From Phycisphaerales bacterium (GTDB taxonomy: Bacteria > Planctomycetota > Phycisphaerae > Phycisphaerales > UBA1924): DNA of 64,000 nucleotides. Where the stretch lies: NCBI GenBank assembly GCA_019744815.1, contig JAIEUA010000012.1:124001-188000 (forward strand), in the 5' to 3' direction. Numbering within the stretch: position 1 is the stretch's first letter; every line of letters starts with the position of its first letter. The translations under genes and the position numbers were made by a program. Shown here one piece after another: positions 44,601-52,055 of the stretch. The notes beneath the pieces are model-generated. The model had not been told where the DNA came from and did not search any database. It saw only the letters and a program-made list of their open reading frames with translations.

Positions 44601-45100
44601 CCGCGCTCATCGCGCTGGTGCACGACGTGGTCGTCGTCATCGCCTGCGTGGCGCTCTGCGAGGTGCTGTACAAGTTCCCTGCGACCGAAAAGATCGCCCT
44701 CGCGCTGGGCCTGCTCCCGTTCCGCATCGATCTCAACATGATCGCGGCCCTGCTCACCATCGCCGGCTACTCGCTGAACGACACCATCGTCATCATGGAC
44801 CGCATCCGCGAGACCAAGGGCAAGAGTCAGGAAGCCGATTACGAGATGATCAACGACGCCGTCAACGGCACGCTCAGCCGTACCGTGATCACCGGCGGCT
44901 CGACCCTGTTCTCCTGCTTGACGCTCTACATCCTGGGCGGTGAGGGCATGCGGCCCTTCGCCTTCGCGCTGACGATCGGCCTGATTGTCGGCACCTACTC
45001 GTCCGTCGGCGTTGCGGCACCGCTGGTGTGGTCCGGCAAGCACAAAAAGGCCGATGAACCGGTTCCGGGTGACGGTGCGGTCGCCGTCACCGGCAGGTAG
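41630..45100 (+). CDS. secDF: SecDF fusion protein translocase subunit
   Basis: 1156 residues joining SecD and SecF. It uses proton motive force to pull secreted proteins across the inner membrane. The SecD half begins with a membrane helix and GKDLAGGVTLVYQLD (the DxxGG motif). It has a long periplasmic domain with a charged coiled-coil-like insert (about residues 95-190). The first block of helices lies around residues 495-660 (GIAGVILTFGMAVDSNVLVY, FDKAFSSILDGNVTNL). The SecF half has DNEFRGGTAVTLEF and the second block of helices, around 955-1135, with AGYSLNDTIVIMDRIRETKG. All conserved motifs are visible. It follows yajC and precedes a LysM gene by 44 bp. Confidence 0.95.
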   Translation: MGKLYRNLCLCIGMLIFFFWAMYPPQEKLRLGKDLAGGVTLVYQLDIASNEDASKVVNDTISALKDRVDPDGLLEISMVRQGRDRIEISMPLPRQEVKDLRAKYEEELRNLGRNALTRDRLSDVLSLPAAERATRITELSSGNPKRKELLEKLVGQHDTAKLMREELAKAKAKAANAPANELDNLIDKAGEAELGAEESLKGVIATFLPAAEVRQALTLSEKQESIQDAKGKLIKTPSPRERALTRLRTAYPDAVPDLERVQAAFNAYAAKRTSLDDPQDLIRMLQGAGVLSFRITVDPNAYPEEQRLRQELRAKGPAASRSNEVRWFKINRIANWYNSITELERLTANPSEYFLTRGYVAEEYQGQYYLLCWDIRGNRLTRAEGDWSVASASESKDQTGLPAISFTMDARGAILLGDLTKDHVNQKMAVLLDDEVYTAPNLRSAISRNGQITGSFTPEEIRYIVRVLGGGSLQTKMSPEPISLSSVGPELGSDNLSKGFMSGVVAIIVVSAFIVVYYFGAGMIAVVALFANAIIVLGALALNKAAFSMPGIAGVILTFGMAVDSNVLVYERIREEILRGADAKTATRIGFDKAFSSILDGNVTNLIVCVVLAYTGTAEIRGFAITMGIGVVSTLFAALIFSRLLFGVALNTFGWKNINMLPLAVPAIQRTLTPNVDWLRLRPAFFTFSISYVLLGLGFVVFQGREMLDNEFRGGTAVTLEFKQKSPGSTEHVTLTRAEVKARVEAIGAAAAQDNPLRELVNAEVLPIDPEADGVTSDKFTVKTILTDGATVQESLVGKFSDVMELSPALKFKGAEADSLRDAPVYRLVSPDLGTNLGRTLSSPKNVGDMVGGVAIVIDKLEPAVPLSTLTSRLDAVRARPQFADTLARKHAVIVLEGTDQAVQSAAFVVFDETARVFDNEARWTESLATREWKLVTESLTQAQVPASVVLFSAAIADTFRAQAIVATVVSFLLISIYIWFRFKSLRYSLAALIALVHDVVVVIACVALCEVLYKFPATEKIALALGLLPFRIDLNMIAALLTIAGYSLNDTIVIMDRIRETKGKSQEADYEMINDAVNGTLSRTVITGGSTLFSCLTLYILGGEGMRPFAFALTIGLIVGTYSSVGVAAPLVWSGKHKKADEPVPGDGAVAVTGR

Positions 45101-45144
45101 TTCGCGATGGTTCTTCGTTCGAGGTAGCCACAGGAGGCTCGCTC

Positions 45145-45843
45145 GTGGATCACCACGGCGGAAAGATCGCAACCGGTCTGTTCGCCCTGGTGGTCATCTG
45201 GATCATCGTGTTCTGGCTTTGGCAGACCGCCGAGCCGGGGATCAGCTTCGGCGACGCCAACCGACACAGCGAACCCGCCCGTCCGTCTTCGCCCGCTGGC
45301 GGTTCTTCGACGCGCCCGGTCCTCCCCGACCCGATCGTCGAGGTCCCCCCTCGGCAGACGACGGAGCCGACGAAGCCCTCGCCCGCGGAACCGAGCGTGC
45401 CCAAGACCGGCGTCGTCGCGCCCGAGTTCATCGACTACACCGTCCAGCCGGGTGACACCTTCGCGTCGATCGCCCGCCGCTTCTACGGCAGCACCGGCAA
45501 GGCCGAGCTGATCGCCCGGGCTAATCCGCTGGTCGATCCCACCCGCATCAAGAACGGCCGGGTGCTCAAGATTCCCAAGGACCCCAGCAACATCCAGGGC
45601 AAGCCCGTCACCGCCGCGCCGCCGTCGGCACCGACCCAGTCGCCCGGTCCATCCCCCTCCGCGCCCGCCGCGGGCGAACGCCGCCACACCGTGGAGCGCG
45701 GCGACACGCTTACCAGCATCTCCAAGAAGTACTACGGCACGATCAAGAAGACCGACGTGATCCTGAAGGCCAACCGCAACGTACTCTCCAAGGCCGAGGA
45801 CCTCCGCCCCGGCCAGACGCTCGTGATCCCGCCTTCACCCTGA
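45145..45843 (+). CDS. Membrane-anchored LysM protein with two LysM domains
   Basis: 232 residues from a GTG start with a ribosome site AGGAGG upstream (about 12 bases). One membrane helix (IATGLFALVVIWIIVFWLW) is near the N-terminus, then a Pro/Ser/Thr-rich linker. Two LysM modules follow: YTVQPGDTFASIARRFYGST ... LKIP and HTVERGDTLTSISKKYYGTI ... LVIPPSP. LysM binds GlcNAc-containing glycans such as peptidoglycan, so this protein probably tethers the inner membrane to the wall. It lies 44 bp after secDF and about 10 bp before the heptose-epimerase gene. Confidence 0.88.
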   Translation: MDHHGGKIATGLFALVVIWIIVFWLWQTAEPGISFGDANRHSEPARPSSPAGGSSTRPVLPDPIVEVPPRQTTEPTKPSPAEPSVPKTGVVAPEFIDYTVQPGDTFASIARRFYGSTGKAELIARANPLVDPTRIKNGRVLKIPKDPSNIQGKPVTAAPPSAPTQSPGPSPSAPAAGERRHTVERGDTLTSISKKYYGTIKKTDVILKANRNVLSKAEDLRPGQTLVIPPSP

Positions 45844-45853
45844 CGCCTCTCGC

Positions 45854-46891
45854 ATGCCCCGCACCAGCACCTACATCGTCACCGGCGGCGCCGGGTTCGT
45901 CGGCTCCAACCTCGCCGCAAACCTGCAGAAGAACCACGCCGGTCACGTGCTCGTCGTCGACGATTGCCGCTCCGGCTCATTCGCCAACCTGGTCGAGGCC
46001 TGCGAGCGTCACGACCAGACCTTCCGCGGCGAGTTCATCGCCACGGGAGTGGAGGGGCTCGACTGGCAATCGCTCCTGAAGGCCACCAAGGCCGCCGCCG
46101 TCTTCCATCTCGGTGCGATCACCGACACAACCGTCATGAACGAGCGCGAGATGCTCCGCGTCAACGCCGAGAGCTTCTCCGCGATCGCTGAATCGTGCGC
46201 TGCCGCGAAGACGCCGCTGGTCTACGCCAGCAGCGCCGCCACCTACGGCTCTCCCGACGAAGGCCGCCGCCGCGTTCCGTTCCCCGAGGCGAGCGCCGGC
46301 AAACCCAACAACGTCTACGGCTTCAGCAAGTGGCTGATGGAATGCACCCACGCGCGGATCAGCGCCTCGACCAAGGCCACGCCCTGGATCGTGGGCCTGC
46401 GCTACTTCAACGTCTTCGGCCCCGGCGAATCACGCAAGGGCAAGATGGCCTCGATGATCTACCAGATCGCGACCCAGATGCTCGCGGGCAAGCATCCCCG
46501 CGTCTTCACCGACGGCGAGCAGGCCCGCGACCAGGTCTCGGTCGACGACGTCGTAGCCTGCAACCTCGCCGGCGCCGGGCTCAACCCCAAGGCCAAGAAG
46601 AAGCCCACCCCCGGCGTGTACAACCTCGGCTCGGGCGTGACGACCAGCTTCAATCAGATCATCGCCGCCGTCCGCGAGGGGCTGAGCATCACCGAGAAGG
46701 ACCGGTCCACCGAATACTTCCCCATGCCCGCCGAGATCCGGGCGTTCTATCAGGATTACACCTGCGCCGATATGTCCTCTGCCGCCAAGGGTTTGGGCTT
46801 CACGCCCCAGCACCCGCCCCGACAGGCGATGGTGAAGTACGCCCGCCTGCTCGCCGATGAACACCACCGACGCACTGGAGCCAAGGCTTGA
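45854..46891 (+). CDS. ADP-L-glycero-D-manno-heptose 6-epimerase-like NAD(P)-dependent epimerase
   Basis: 345 residues, extended SDR fold. The nucleotide motif is [20 protein letters not shown], and the catalytic YxxxK is YGFSKWLME. The segments [19 protein letters not shown] and [20 protein letters not shown] are close to HldD (RfaD), which makes the LPS inner-core heptose donor. This supports an LPS-bearing outer membrane. Other extended SDR sugar epimerases are possible, but the GKMASM segment favours HldD. Its final codons overlap the TTG start of the next gene (TTGA), so the two are translationally coupled. Confidence 0.82.
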   Translation: MPRTSTYIVTGGAGFVGSNLAANLQKNHAGHVLVVDDCRSGSFANLVEACERHDQTFRGEFIATGVEGLDWQSLLKATKAAAVFHLGAITDTTVMNEREMLRVNAESFSAIAESCAAAKTPLVYASSAATYGSPDEGRRRVPFPEASAGKPNNVYGFSKWLMECTHARISASTKATPWIVGLRYFNVFGPGESRKGKMASMIYQIATQMLAGKHPRVFTDGEQARDQVSVDDVVACNLAGAGLNPKAKKKPTPGVYNLGSGVTTSFNQIIAAVREGLSITEKDRSTEYFPMPAEIRAFYQDYTCADMSSAAKGLGFTPQHPPRQAMVKYARLLADEHHRRTGAKA

Positions 46892-47859
46892 AACTCCGCA
46901 GAATCGTGGTCACCGGCGGCGCCGGGTTCCTGGGGTCGCATCTCTGCGACCGTTTGGTCTCTATGGGCCACGACGTCATCTGCGTCGACAACTTCTTCAC
47001 GAGCCAGAAGAGCAACATCGCCCACCTCTTGGGCAAGTCCAACTTTGAGCTCATCCGCCACGACATCACCCACCCGCTCTGGCTCGAGGTCGATGAGATC
47101 TACAACCTCGCCTGCCCTGCCGCCCCGGGTCACTACCAGTACAACCCGATCAAGACGATGAAGACCAGCGTCATCGGCGCGATCAATGTCTTGGGCATGG
47201 CCAAGCGCTGCCACGCCAAGATCCTGCAAGCCTCCACCAGCGAGGTCTATGGCGACCCTGATATCCACCCGCAGCCCGAGAGCTACCGCGGCAACGTCAA
47301 CCCCATCGGCCCGCGCTCCTGCTACGACGAGGGCAAGCGTGCCGCCGAATCGCTCTTCTTTGACTACCTGCGGATGAACAAGGTCGACATCCGTGTCATC
47401 CGCATCTTCAACACCTACGGCCCGCGGATGCACCCCTTCGACGGCCGCGTGGTTTCCAACTTCATCCGCCAGGCCCTCGCCGGCGAGGACATCACCATTT
47501 TCGGCGACGGCACCCAGACCCGCTCGTTCTGCTACGTCGACGATCTCATCGACGGCATGATCGCGATGATGAACGGCCCCGCTGGCTTCCACGGCCCGGT
47601 CAACCTCGGCAACCCCAACGAGATGACCATCCGCCAGCTCGCCGACGCCGTCATCCGTCTCACCGGCTCCAAGTCCAAGCTCGTCACCAAGCCGCTGCCC
47701 GCGGACGATCCCACGCAGCGTCAGCCCGACATCACTCTCGCCAAGGCCAAGCTCGGCTGGCAGCCCAAGGTCGAGCTCGACGCGGGCCTCGCCAAGACGA
47801 TCGCGTACTTCAAGTCGATCAACATCGATCAGTACCGCCCGCCAACGCCCAATTTCTGA
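46888..47859 (+). CDS. UDP-glucuronate decarboxylase (UDP-xylose synthase) family SDR
   Basis: 323 residues, TTG start at 46888 overlapping the upstream stop. Motifs are those of [77 protein letters not shown] and [16 protein letters not shown] (YxxxK). [21 protein letters not shown] and [12 protein letters not shown] continue the pattern. It converts UDP-glucuronate to UDP-xylose, a donor for surface polysaccharide or for glycosylation. Together with the heptose epimerase it points to envelope sugar biosynthesis. Confidence 0.93.
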   Translation: MKLRRIVVTGGAGFLGSHLCDRLVSMGHDVICVDNFFTSQKSNIAHLLGKSNFELIRHDITHPLWLEVDEIYNLACPAAPGHYQYNPIKTMKTSVIGAINVLGMAKRCHAKILQASTSEVYGDPDIHPQPESYRGNVNPIGPRSCYDEGKRAAESLFFDYLRMNKVDIRVIRIFNTYGPRMHPFDGRVVSNFIRQALAGEDITIFGDGTQTRSFCYVDDLIDGMIAMMNGPAGFHGPVNLGNPNEMTIRQLADAVIRLTGSKSKLVTKPLPADDPTQRQPDITLAKAKLGWQPKVELDAGLAKTIAYFKSINIDQYRPPTPNF

Positions 47860-47878
47860 GTGAGCTTCGGGAGCCCGC

Positions 47879-48418
47879 ATGCAGCCCAACCGGCTGTTCA
47901 TCGCCGCCTACCCGCCGCTCGATGTGGCGCAGTCGCTGCTCGAAGCCGCGCGGCCCTCGCTCCCCGCCAACGCGAAGCTCGTGACCGCCGAGCAGGTTCA
48001 CCTCACGCTGTTCTTCATCGGATCCGTGCGCCGGATCGAGATGGACGAACTCGTCGAGTCTGTCGATCGCGCCGCGTCCGGCCGAGGCCCCGCTCAGCTC
48101 ACGCTCAACCGGCTCTGCGTTCTTCCCGAGACGGGCGAGCCGCGTATTCTCGCCGCGCTGGGGTACGCCGACGGCAATCTGCTCGAAATCCAGAAGCGGC
48201 TCGCCGCCCGCCTTGCCCGTTTCCGCCCCAAAGCCGATCGCGATCGGTTCCTTCCGCACCTGACACTCGCTCGCTTCGCCCCGGCGTCGCCGCGGGTGCC
48301 CGGGATGTCCATCGAGCCCATCAGCTGGAACATCCGCGAGCTGCGGCTGATGGACAGCCGCCTCCGTCCCTCGGGCGCCGTCCACGCGTTGGTCCACGCC
48401 AGCCGGCTCGGATCATGA
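47879..48418 (+). CDS. thpR: RNA 2',3'-cyclic phosphodiesterase (LigT/ThpR)
   Basis: 179 residues, the normal size. Two His-x-Thr motifs define the family: VHLTLFFIG and RFLPHLTLARF. The start NRLFIAAYPPLDVAQSLLEA and the end RELRLMDSRLRPSGAVHALV are also typical. It opens 2',3'-cyclic phosphates on RNA; its biological role in bacteria is not well understood. It follows the UXS gene by 19 bp on the same strand. Confidence 0.92.
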   Translation: MQPNRLFIAAYPPLDVAQSLLEAARPSLPANAKLVTAEQVHLTLFFIGSVRRIEMDELVESVDRAASGRGPAQLTLNRLCVLPETGEPRILAALGYADGNLLEIQKRLAARLARFRPKADRDRFLPHLTLARFAPASPRVPGMSIEPISWNIRELRLMDSRLRPSGAVHALVHASRLGS

Positions 48419-48470
48419 GGTCGGTGCTCGCATCCGTCGGCGAACCTGCCACCCGATCGCGAGAAATCGG

Positions 48471-48476
48471 TACAGT
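48471..48476 (+). promoter_or_regulatory. Possible -10 of a leaderless S10 carboxypeptidase transcript
   Basis: TACAGT ends 6 bases before the ATG at 48483, and no ribosome site is visible. Transcription from it would begin at or next to the start codon. No clear -35 is seen at 17 bp. Confidence 0.35.
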
Positions 48477-48482
48477 GTGGCC

Positions 48483-50069
48483 ATGAAGCACCTGTTCACC
48501 GCCCCGCTCGCTCTTGGCATGCTTTCTCTCGCTCTGTTCGCCGCGCCCGCCGCGCTCGCGCAGGAGCACGGCGTGAGACCAGAGAGAAAGAGCGACAAAG
48601 AAGACAAGAAGAACGACGCCAAGCAAGACAGCAAAGCCGACGCGAAGTCCGACTCCAAGAAGGACCCCGTCGTCACCGAGCACGACATCACGCTCAATGG
48701 CCAGACCATCCACTACCGGGCCACCACCGGCCTGATGCCGTTGCTCGACGACTACGGCAAGAGCAAGGCCAGCATCTTCTACATCGCGTACGAGAAGCTT
48801 GAGAAGGGCTCCGACGGCACATCGCAGCGCGCCGACGCGGGCTCCCGCCCGCTCACCTTCAGCTTCAACGGCGGGCCCGGCTCGTCCTCCGTGTGGCTCC
48901 ACATGGGCACGCTCGGCCCCCGCCGCGTCGTCCTCGGCGACGAGGGCGAGGCGCTCCCGCCGCCCGCCAAGCTCGCCGACAACGAGCACTCGTGGCTCGA
49001 TCTCACCGACCTCGTCTTCATCGATCCCGTCAGCACGGGATTCAGCCGCGCCAACGAGGGAGAAAACGCCTCCCAGTTCCACGGCCTCAGCGAGGACGCC
49101 GCCGCCGTCGCCGACTTCATCCGCCTCTGGATCACCCGCAACGACCGCTGGCTCAGCCCCAAGTACCTCATCGGCGAGTCCTACGGCACGACCCGGGCCG
49201 CCGCCCTCTCGGGCGAACTGCAGGACCGCCTGGGCATCTACCTCAACGGCATCACGCTCGTCTCGATGGTGCTCAACTTCCAGACCCTGAGCTTCGACAA
49301 CGGCAACGACACCGCGTATTGGCTCTTCCTGCCCACGTACACCGCCACGGCGTTCCACCACAAGAAGCTCGCTCCGCCCCTCGACGCCGACCTGGAAAAG
49401 ACGCTCGCCGAGGCCCGCCGCTTCGCCCGGGATGAGTATCTGCCCATCCTCGCCCGAGGAGACTCCCTCACGAAGGAAGAGCGCGACGCCTTCGCCGCCA
49501 AGCTGGCGTCGTTCCTCGGCGTGTCGAAGGAGTTCGTGATCCGTTGCGATCTCCGCGTGCCGATCGGGCAATTCACCAAGGAGCTGCTCCGCGACCAGAG
49601 CCGCACCGTCGGTCGCCTGGACAGCCGCTACAAGGGCGTGGACCGCTCCGACGCGACTGCAACGTTCGAGTACGACCCAAGCATGTCCGCGATCCTCGGC
49701 CCCTACACCGCCGCCATTAACGCATATGTGCGTGGCGAGCTCCAGTGGGAGAGTGACGTCAACTACGAGATCCTGACGGGCCGCGTCCGCCCGTGGAAGT
49801 TCCCCGACGGCCGCTATCCCGACGTCAGCGAGACTCTGCGGGCCTCGATGAGCAAGAACCCGTCCCTCAAGGTCTGGGTCGCCAGCGGCTACTTCGACCT
49901 CGCAACCCCTTTCTTTGCAAGCGAATACACGGTCGATCACATGGGCCTGGATCCGCTCTTGCGTGGCAACGTTTTCATGACCTACTACAAGGCGGGCCAC
50001 ATGATGTACGTCCGCAAAGAGGACCTCTCGGGGCTCAAGAAGGACGCCGCGCGGTTCTACGCGAAATAG
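48483..50069 (+). CDS. Peptidase S10 (serine carboxypeptidase) family protein, exported
   Basis: 528 residues. The start at 48483 gives a signal peptide (KHLFTAPLALGMLSLALFAA ... ALAQ); a GTG two codons earlier is an alternative. A Lys/Asp-rich linker of about 35 residues follows. S10 landmarks: TFSFNGGPGSSSVWLHMG, LIGESYGTTRAAALSG with the catalytic Ser, VASGYFDLATPFFASEY with the Asp, and YYKAGHMMYV with the His. Such enzymes remove C-terminal residues, at acid pH in eukaryotes. This one is probably periplasmic or secreted. The following gap of about 210 bp holds a small hairpin. Confidence 0.9.
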   Translation: MKHLFTAPLALGMLSLALFAAPAALAQEHGVRPERKSDKEDKKNDAKQDSKADAKSDSKKDPVVTEHDITLNGQTIHYRATTGLMPLLDDYGKSKASIFYIAYEKLEKGSDGTSQRADAGSRPLTFSFNGGPGSSSVWLHMGTLGPRRVVLGDEGEALPPPAKLADNEHSWLDLTDLVFIDPVSTGFSRANEGENASQFHGLSEDAAAVADFIRLWITRNDRWLSPKYLIGESYGTTRAAALSGELQDRLGIYLNGITLVSMVLNFQTLSFDNGNDTAYWLFLPTYTATAFHHKKLAPPLDADLEKTLAEARRFARDEYLPILARGDSLTKEERDAFAAKLASFLGVSKEFVIRCDLRVPIGQFTKELLRDQSRTVGRLDSRYKGVDRSDATATFEYDPSMSAILGPYTAAINAYVRGELQWESDVNYEILTGRVRPWKFPDGRYPDVSETLRASMSKNPSLKVWVASGYFDLATPFFASEYTVDHMGLDPLLRGNVFMTYYKAGHMMYVRKEDLSGLKKDAARFYAK

Positions 50070-50166
50070 CGGGTCTCGCGCGGCCGCGGGGCGGAAGCGA
50101 AGGAACTGCCGACCGCTTGAAGTAAACCCGAACCAATCGGAACGCCGAAAACGGTTGCACGGGAAC

Positions 50167-50182
50167 TCCGGCTGTCGCCGGA
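50167..50182. repeat. Small hairpin with 4-base loop (REP-like)
   Basis: TCCGGC (50167-50172) pairs with GCCGGA (50177-50182) around TGTC, about 100 bases before the QueC-like gene. It has the same design (GC stem, 4-base loop) as the hairpins at 3164, 52028 and 53423, though the stem sequence differs. Confidence 0.35.
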
Positions 50183-50280
50183 CGTATCCGCACGGGAGGT
50201 TTGCGTTTCTCCGCACGCCGTCCGCTCTCGGGCGACATCCGGCTGCGTAGGACCCGCGAATCTCTCGTTGGGGAGTTCTC

Positions 50281-50961
50281 ATGGCCGGGCAACAGACAAG
50301 CAACCTCACCCGCTCGCTCATCATCTCCGACGGCTCGCTCGCGGCCTTGGTCGCCTGCGCCGCCGTCCGAGAGTCGCTGATCGCCTCCGGAGGCGATGAG
50401 AAGTCCCCGCGCCCGATCGTGCTCTTCACGCCCGTCGGTGATGAGACCAACCACGCCCGCCGCGTTGCGATCGAGAAGCACGCCAAGCTCTACGAGCTCG
50501 ACATGGTCGACGCCACCGCCGATCTCCGCGGCCCGGGCGCCCACGGCGTCAACGGCGGCGGCCTCCACCAGACCCTCTCGCTCATCACGGCTACCTATCA
50601 GGCCGCAGCCCTCGGCTGCGATCAGGTCGTCTGGCCGATCCAGATCGGCGGCCAATCGCCCGATCTCGAATCAGTCGCCCGCGTCATCGATCGCAGCGTG
50701 CTCGTCACACGCCTCGCCAGCCTCGACAGCGTCGAGCACGGCCGTCCCGCGATCCGCATCGAGACGCCTTACGCCGATCTCTCCGACCGCCAGCTCGCCG
50801 ATCTGGCGATCGACATGAACGCTCCGGTCGAGCAGACCTGGTGGTGGGCCGGTGCTCAGAGCGGCAAGGGCGAGCACGCCGCCCGCGAGCTCGAACGCTG
50901 GTTCCCCGTGCTCCAGTCGCTCGGCTGGTCGCCCGCAAGCCGCGCCGCGACCTCGGCGTGA
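50281..50961 (+). CDS. QueC-like (7-cyano-7-deazaguanine synthase-like) protein with degenerate ATP site
   Basis: 226 residues, the length of QueC. Similar pieces: RPIVLFTPVGDETNHARRVA (QueC second strand and helix), LGCDQVVWPIQIGGQSPDLE, and IRIETPYADLSDRQLADLAI followed by NAPVEQTWWW, where QueC has the TWSCY motif. In QueC the PP-loop reads SGGxDS. The corresponding site here reads SDGSLAAL, so the ATP pyrophosphatase loop is not intact, and the four zinc cysteines of QueC are missing. The fold is therefore likely kept while queuosine chemistry is not. tgt lies 10 kb upstream but is unlinked. Homology is inferred from these patterns only. Confidence 0.6.
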   Translation: MAGQQTSNLTRSLIISDGSLAALVACAAVRESLIASGGDEKSPRPIVLFTPVGDETNHARRVAIEKHAKLYELDMVDATADLRGPGAHGVNGGGLHQTLSLITATYQAAALGCDQVVWPIQIGGQSPDLESVARVIDRSVLVTRLASLDSVEHGRPAIRIETPYADLSDRQLADLAIDMNAPVEQTWWWAGAQSGKGEHAARELERWFPVLQSLGWSPASRAATSA

Positions 50962-51015
50962 GAGAGCGATCGACCCGCATGCGCGTTTGACCACGCGACC
51001 GACAGGCCGCCCGCA

Positions 51016-51858
51016 TCACGCTCCATAGCAGAGCAGGACGTCGTACATCTGCACGAAGAGCTGGAAGTCCGCGTCATCGACGACGGTGTCGCCGTTGAGA
51101 TCGGCGGGGCAGCCGGGGGTCATGGTCGGGTCTGAGCAGAGAAGAACGTTGTAGCCGTAGGCGAAGGTCTGGAAGTCGAGGTCGTTGACGAAAGTGTCGC
51201 AGTTGATGTCGCCGGGGCAGGGTTCCTGAGCGGGGATGAGATCGACACGTTTGATCTCGGTGAGCGTGGCGCTGGCGAGGACCGAGCCGTCGCCGAAGTT
51301 GGCCCGGTTGGGCGAGAGGCCTGTGCCAAGCGGGAGCGTGAGGAGCTGCACGCCGTCCAAGAAGATGCGTGCGCCCGTGGGGCCCGCGGTGAGGCGGACG
51401 ACACGGAAACCGCTGGCGAGATCGACGTTCGCCTGCGGGTCGCCGGTGCCGTTATTGCTGTTGCGGAGGCTGAGGCGAGAGCTGCCGATGTCAGCGGTTA
51501 CCCAGCGTCCAGCCTTGTCGGTCAGGAACAGAACGAAGCCGCCGCGACGGAAGCCGCTGACGTTGCCGTGGGTCGCACCGGTGAGGCGGAGCTCGACTTC
51601 CAGGCTCCAGTCGAACTTGGAGAAGTCCATCGCCCCCGCAGGGACGTTGGCGTCCCAGTAGGTCGTGGAGCTGGTGCCCGCAGGGCCATATGTGAGGACG
51701 CCGCTGGAGGCAGATGCGTTCGCCGCCGCGTTGCCTTCGAAAGTCCAGCCTTGTGCTTGCGGGAGCGATTGCAGGGTGGCGCGATAGACCCACTCGCAGT
51801 TGGCGGCGAGGGCGGAGGAACAAGTCGCGGCGAGGGCGAGCATGGCGGCGGAACGCAT
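51016..51858 (-). CDS. Secreted protein with C-terminal paired dockerin-like repeats
   Basis: 280 residues; GGAG precedes the ATG at 51858, and the signal peptide is RSAAMLALAATCSSALAA. The body (about residues 25-205) is beta-rich (WSLEVELRLTGATHGNVSGF, RRGGFVLFLTDKAGRWVTAD, GARIFLDGVQLLTLPLG), like a concanavalin-type or LamG-like jelly roll that might bind carbohydrate. The tail has two calcium-loop repeats (PGDINCDTFVNDLDFQTF and DLNGDTVVDDADFQLF) with Cys residues after each and the end YDVLLCYGA. It is the third such tail in the window. It ends 55 bp from the convergent QueC-like gene. Confidence 0.82.
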   Translation of the reverse strand: MRSAAMLALAATCSSALAANCEWVYRATLQSLPQAQGWTFEGNAAANASASSGVLTYGPAGTSSTTYWDANVPAGAMDFSKFDWSLEVELRLTGATHGNVSGFRRGGFVLFLTDKAGRWVTADIGSSRLSLRNSNNGTGDPQANVDLASGFRVVRLTAGPTGARIFLDGVQLLTLPLGTGLSPNRANFGDGSVLASATLTEIKRVDLIPAQEPCPGDINCDTFVNDLDFQTFAYGYNVLLCSDPTMTPGCPADLNGDTVVDDADFQLFVQMYDVLLCYGA

Positions 51859-51958
51859 GGTGGATTCTCCAAAGACCACTGAAACCGGGGGTGGAGACTA
51901 TCGCGCGGCAGGGTTGGGGTCGAGGAAGCGGCTGAATGTGGGGCCTCGGGAATGAGAC

Positions 51959-51990
51959 AAAAGCCGCCCCGATCAATCGGAGCGGCTTTT
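51959..51990 (-). terminator. Terminator after the phosphofructokinase gene
   Basis: AAAAGCCGC (51959-51967) and GCGGCTTTT (51982-51990) are perfect inverted arms. The loop region can pair further (CCGAT with TCGG). On the minus strand it reads as a hairpin ending in TTTT, about 65 bases after the kinase stop. Confidence 0.75.
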
Positions 51991-52027
51991 ATCGGATGCT
52001 GAGCGTTGGGTTGGGATGGACTCACGC

Positions 52028-52048
52028 GCGGGGCCTGGAAGGCCCCGC
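52028..52048. repeat. Perfect GC hairpin with 5-base loop downstream of the phosphofructokinase gene
   Basis: GCGGGGCC (52028-52035) pairs with GGCCCCGC (52041-52048) around TGGAA. It lies 8 bases after the stop codon and before the T-tailed terminator, so it is an additional structure. Its form resembles REP-type palindromes. Confidence 0.6.
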
Positions 52049-52055
52049 TCCCGAC

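Noticed and set aside
48321..50486. Minus-strand frame of 721 codons across the S10 carboxypeptidase
   Set aside because: Shadow of the real gene on the plus strand, with no domain.
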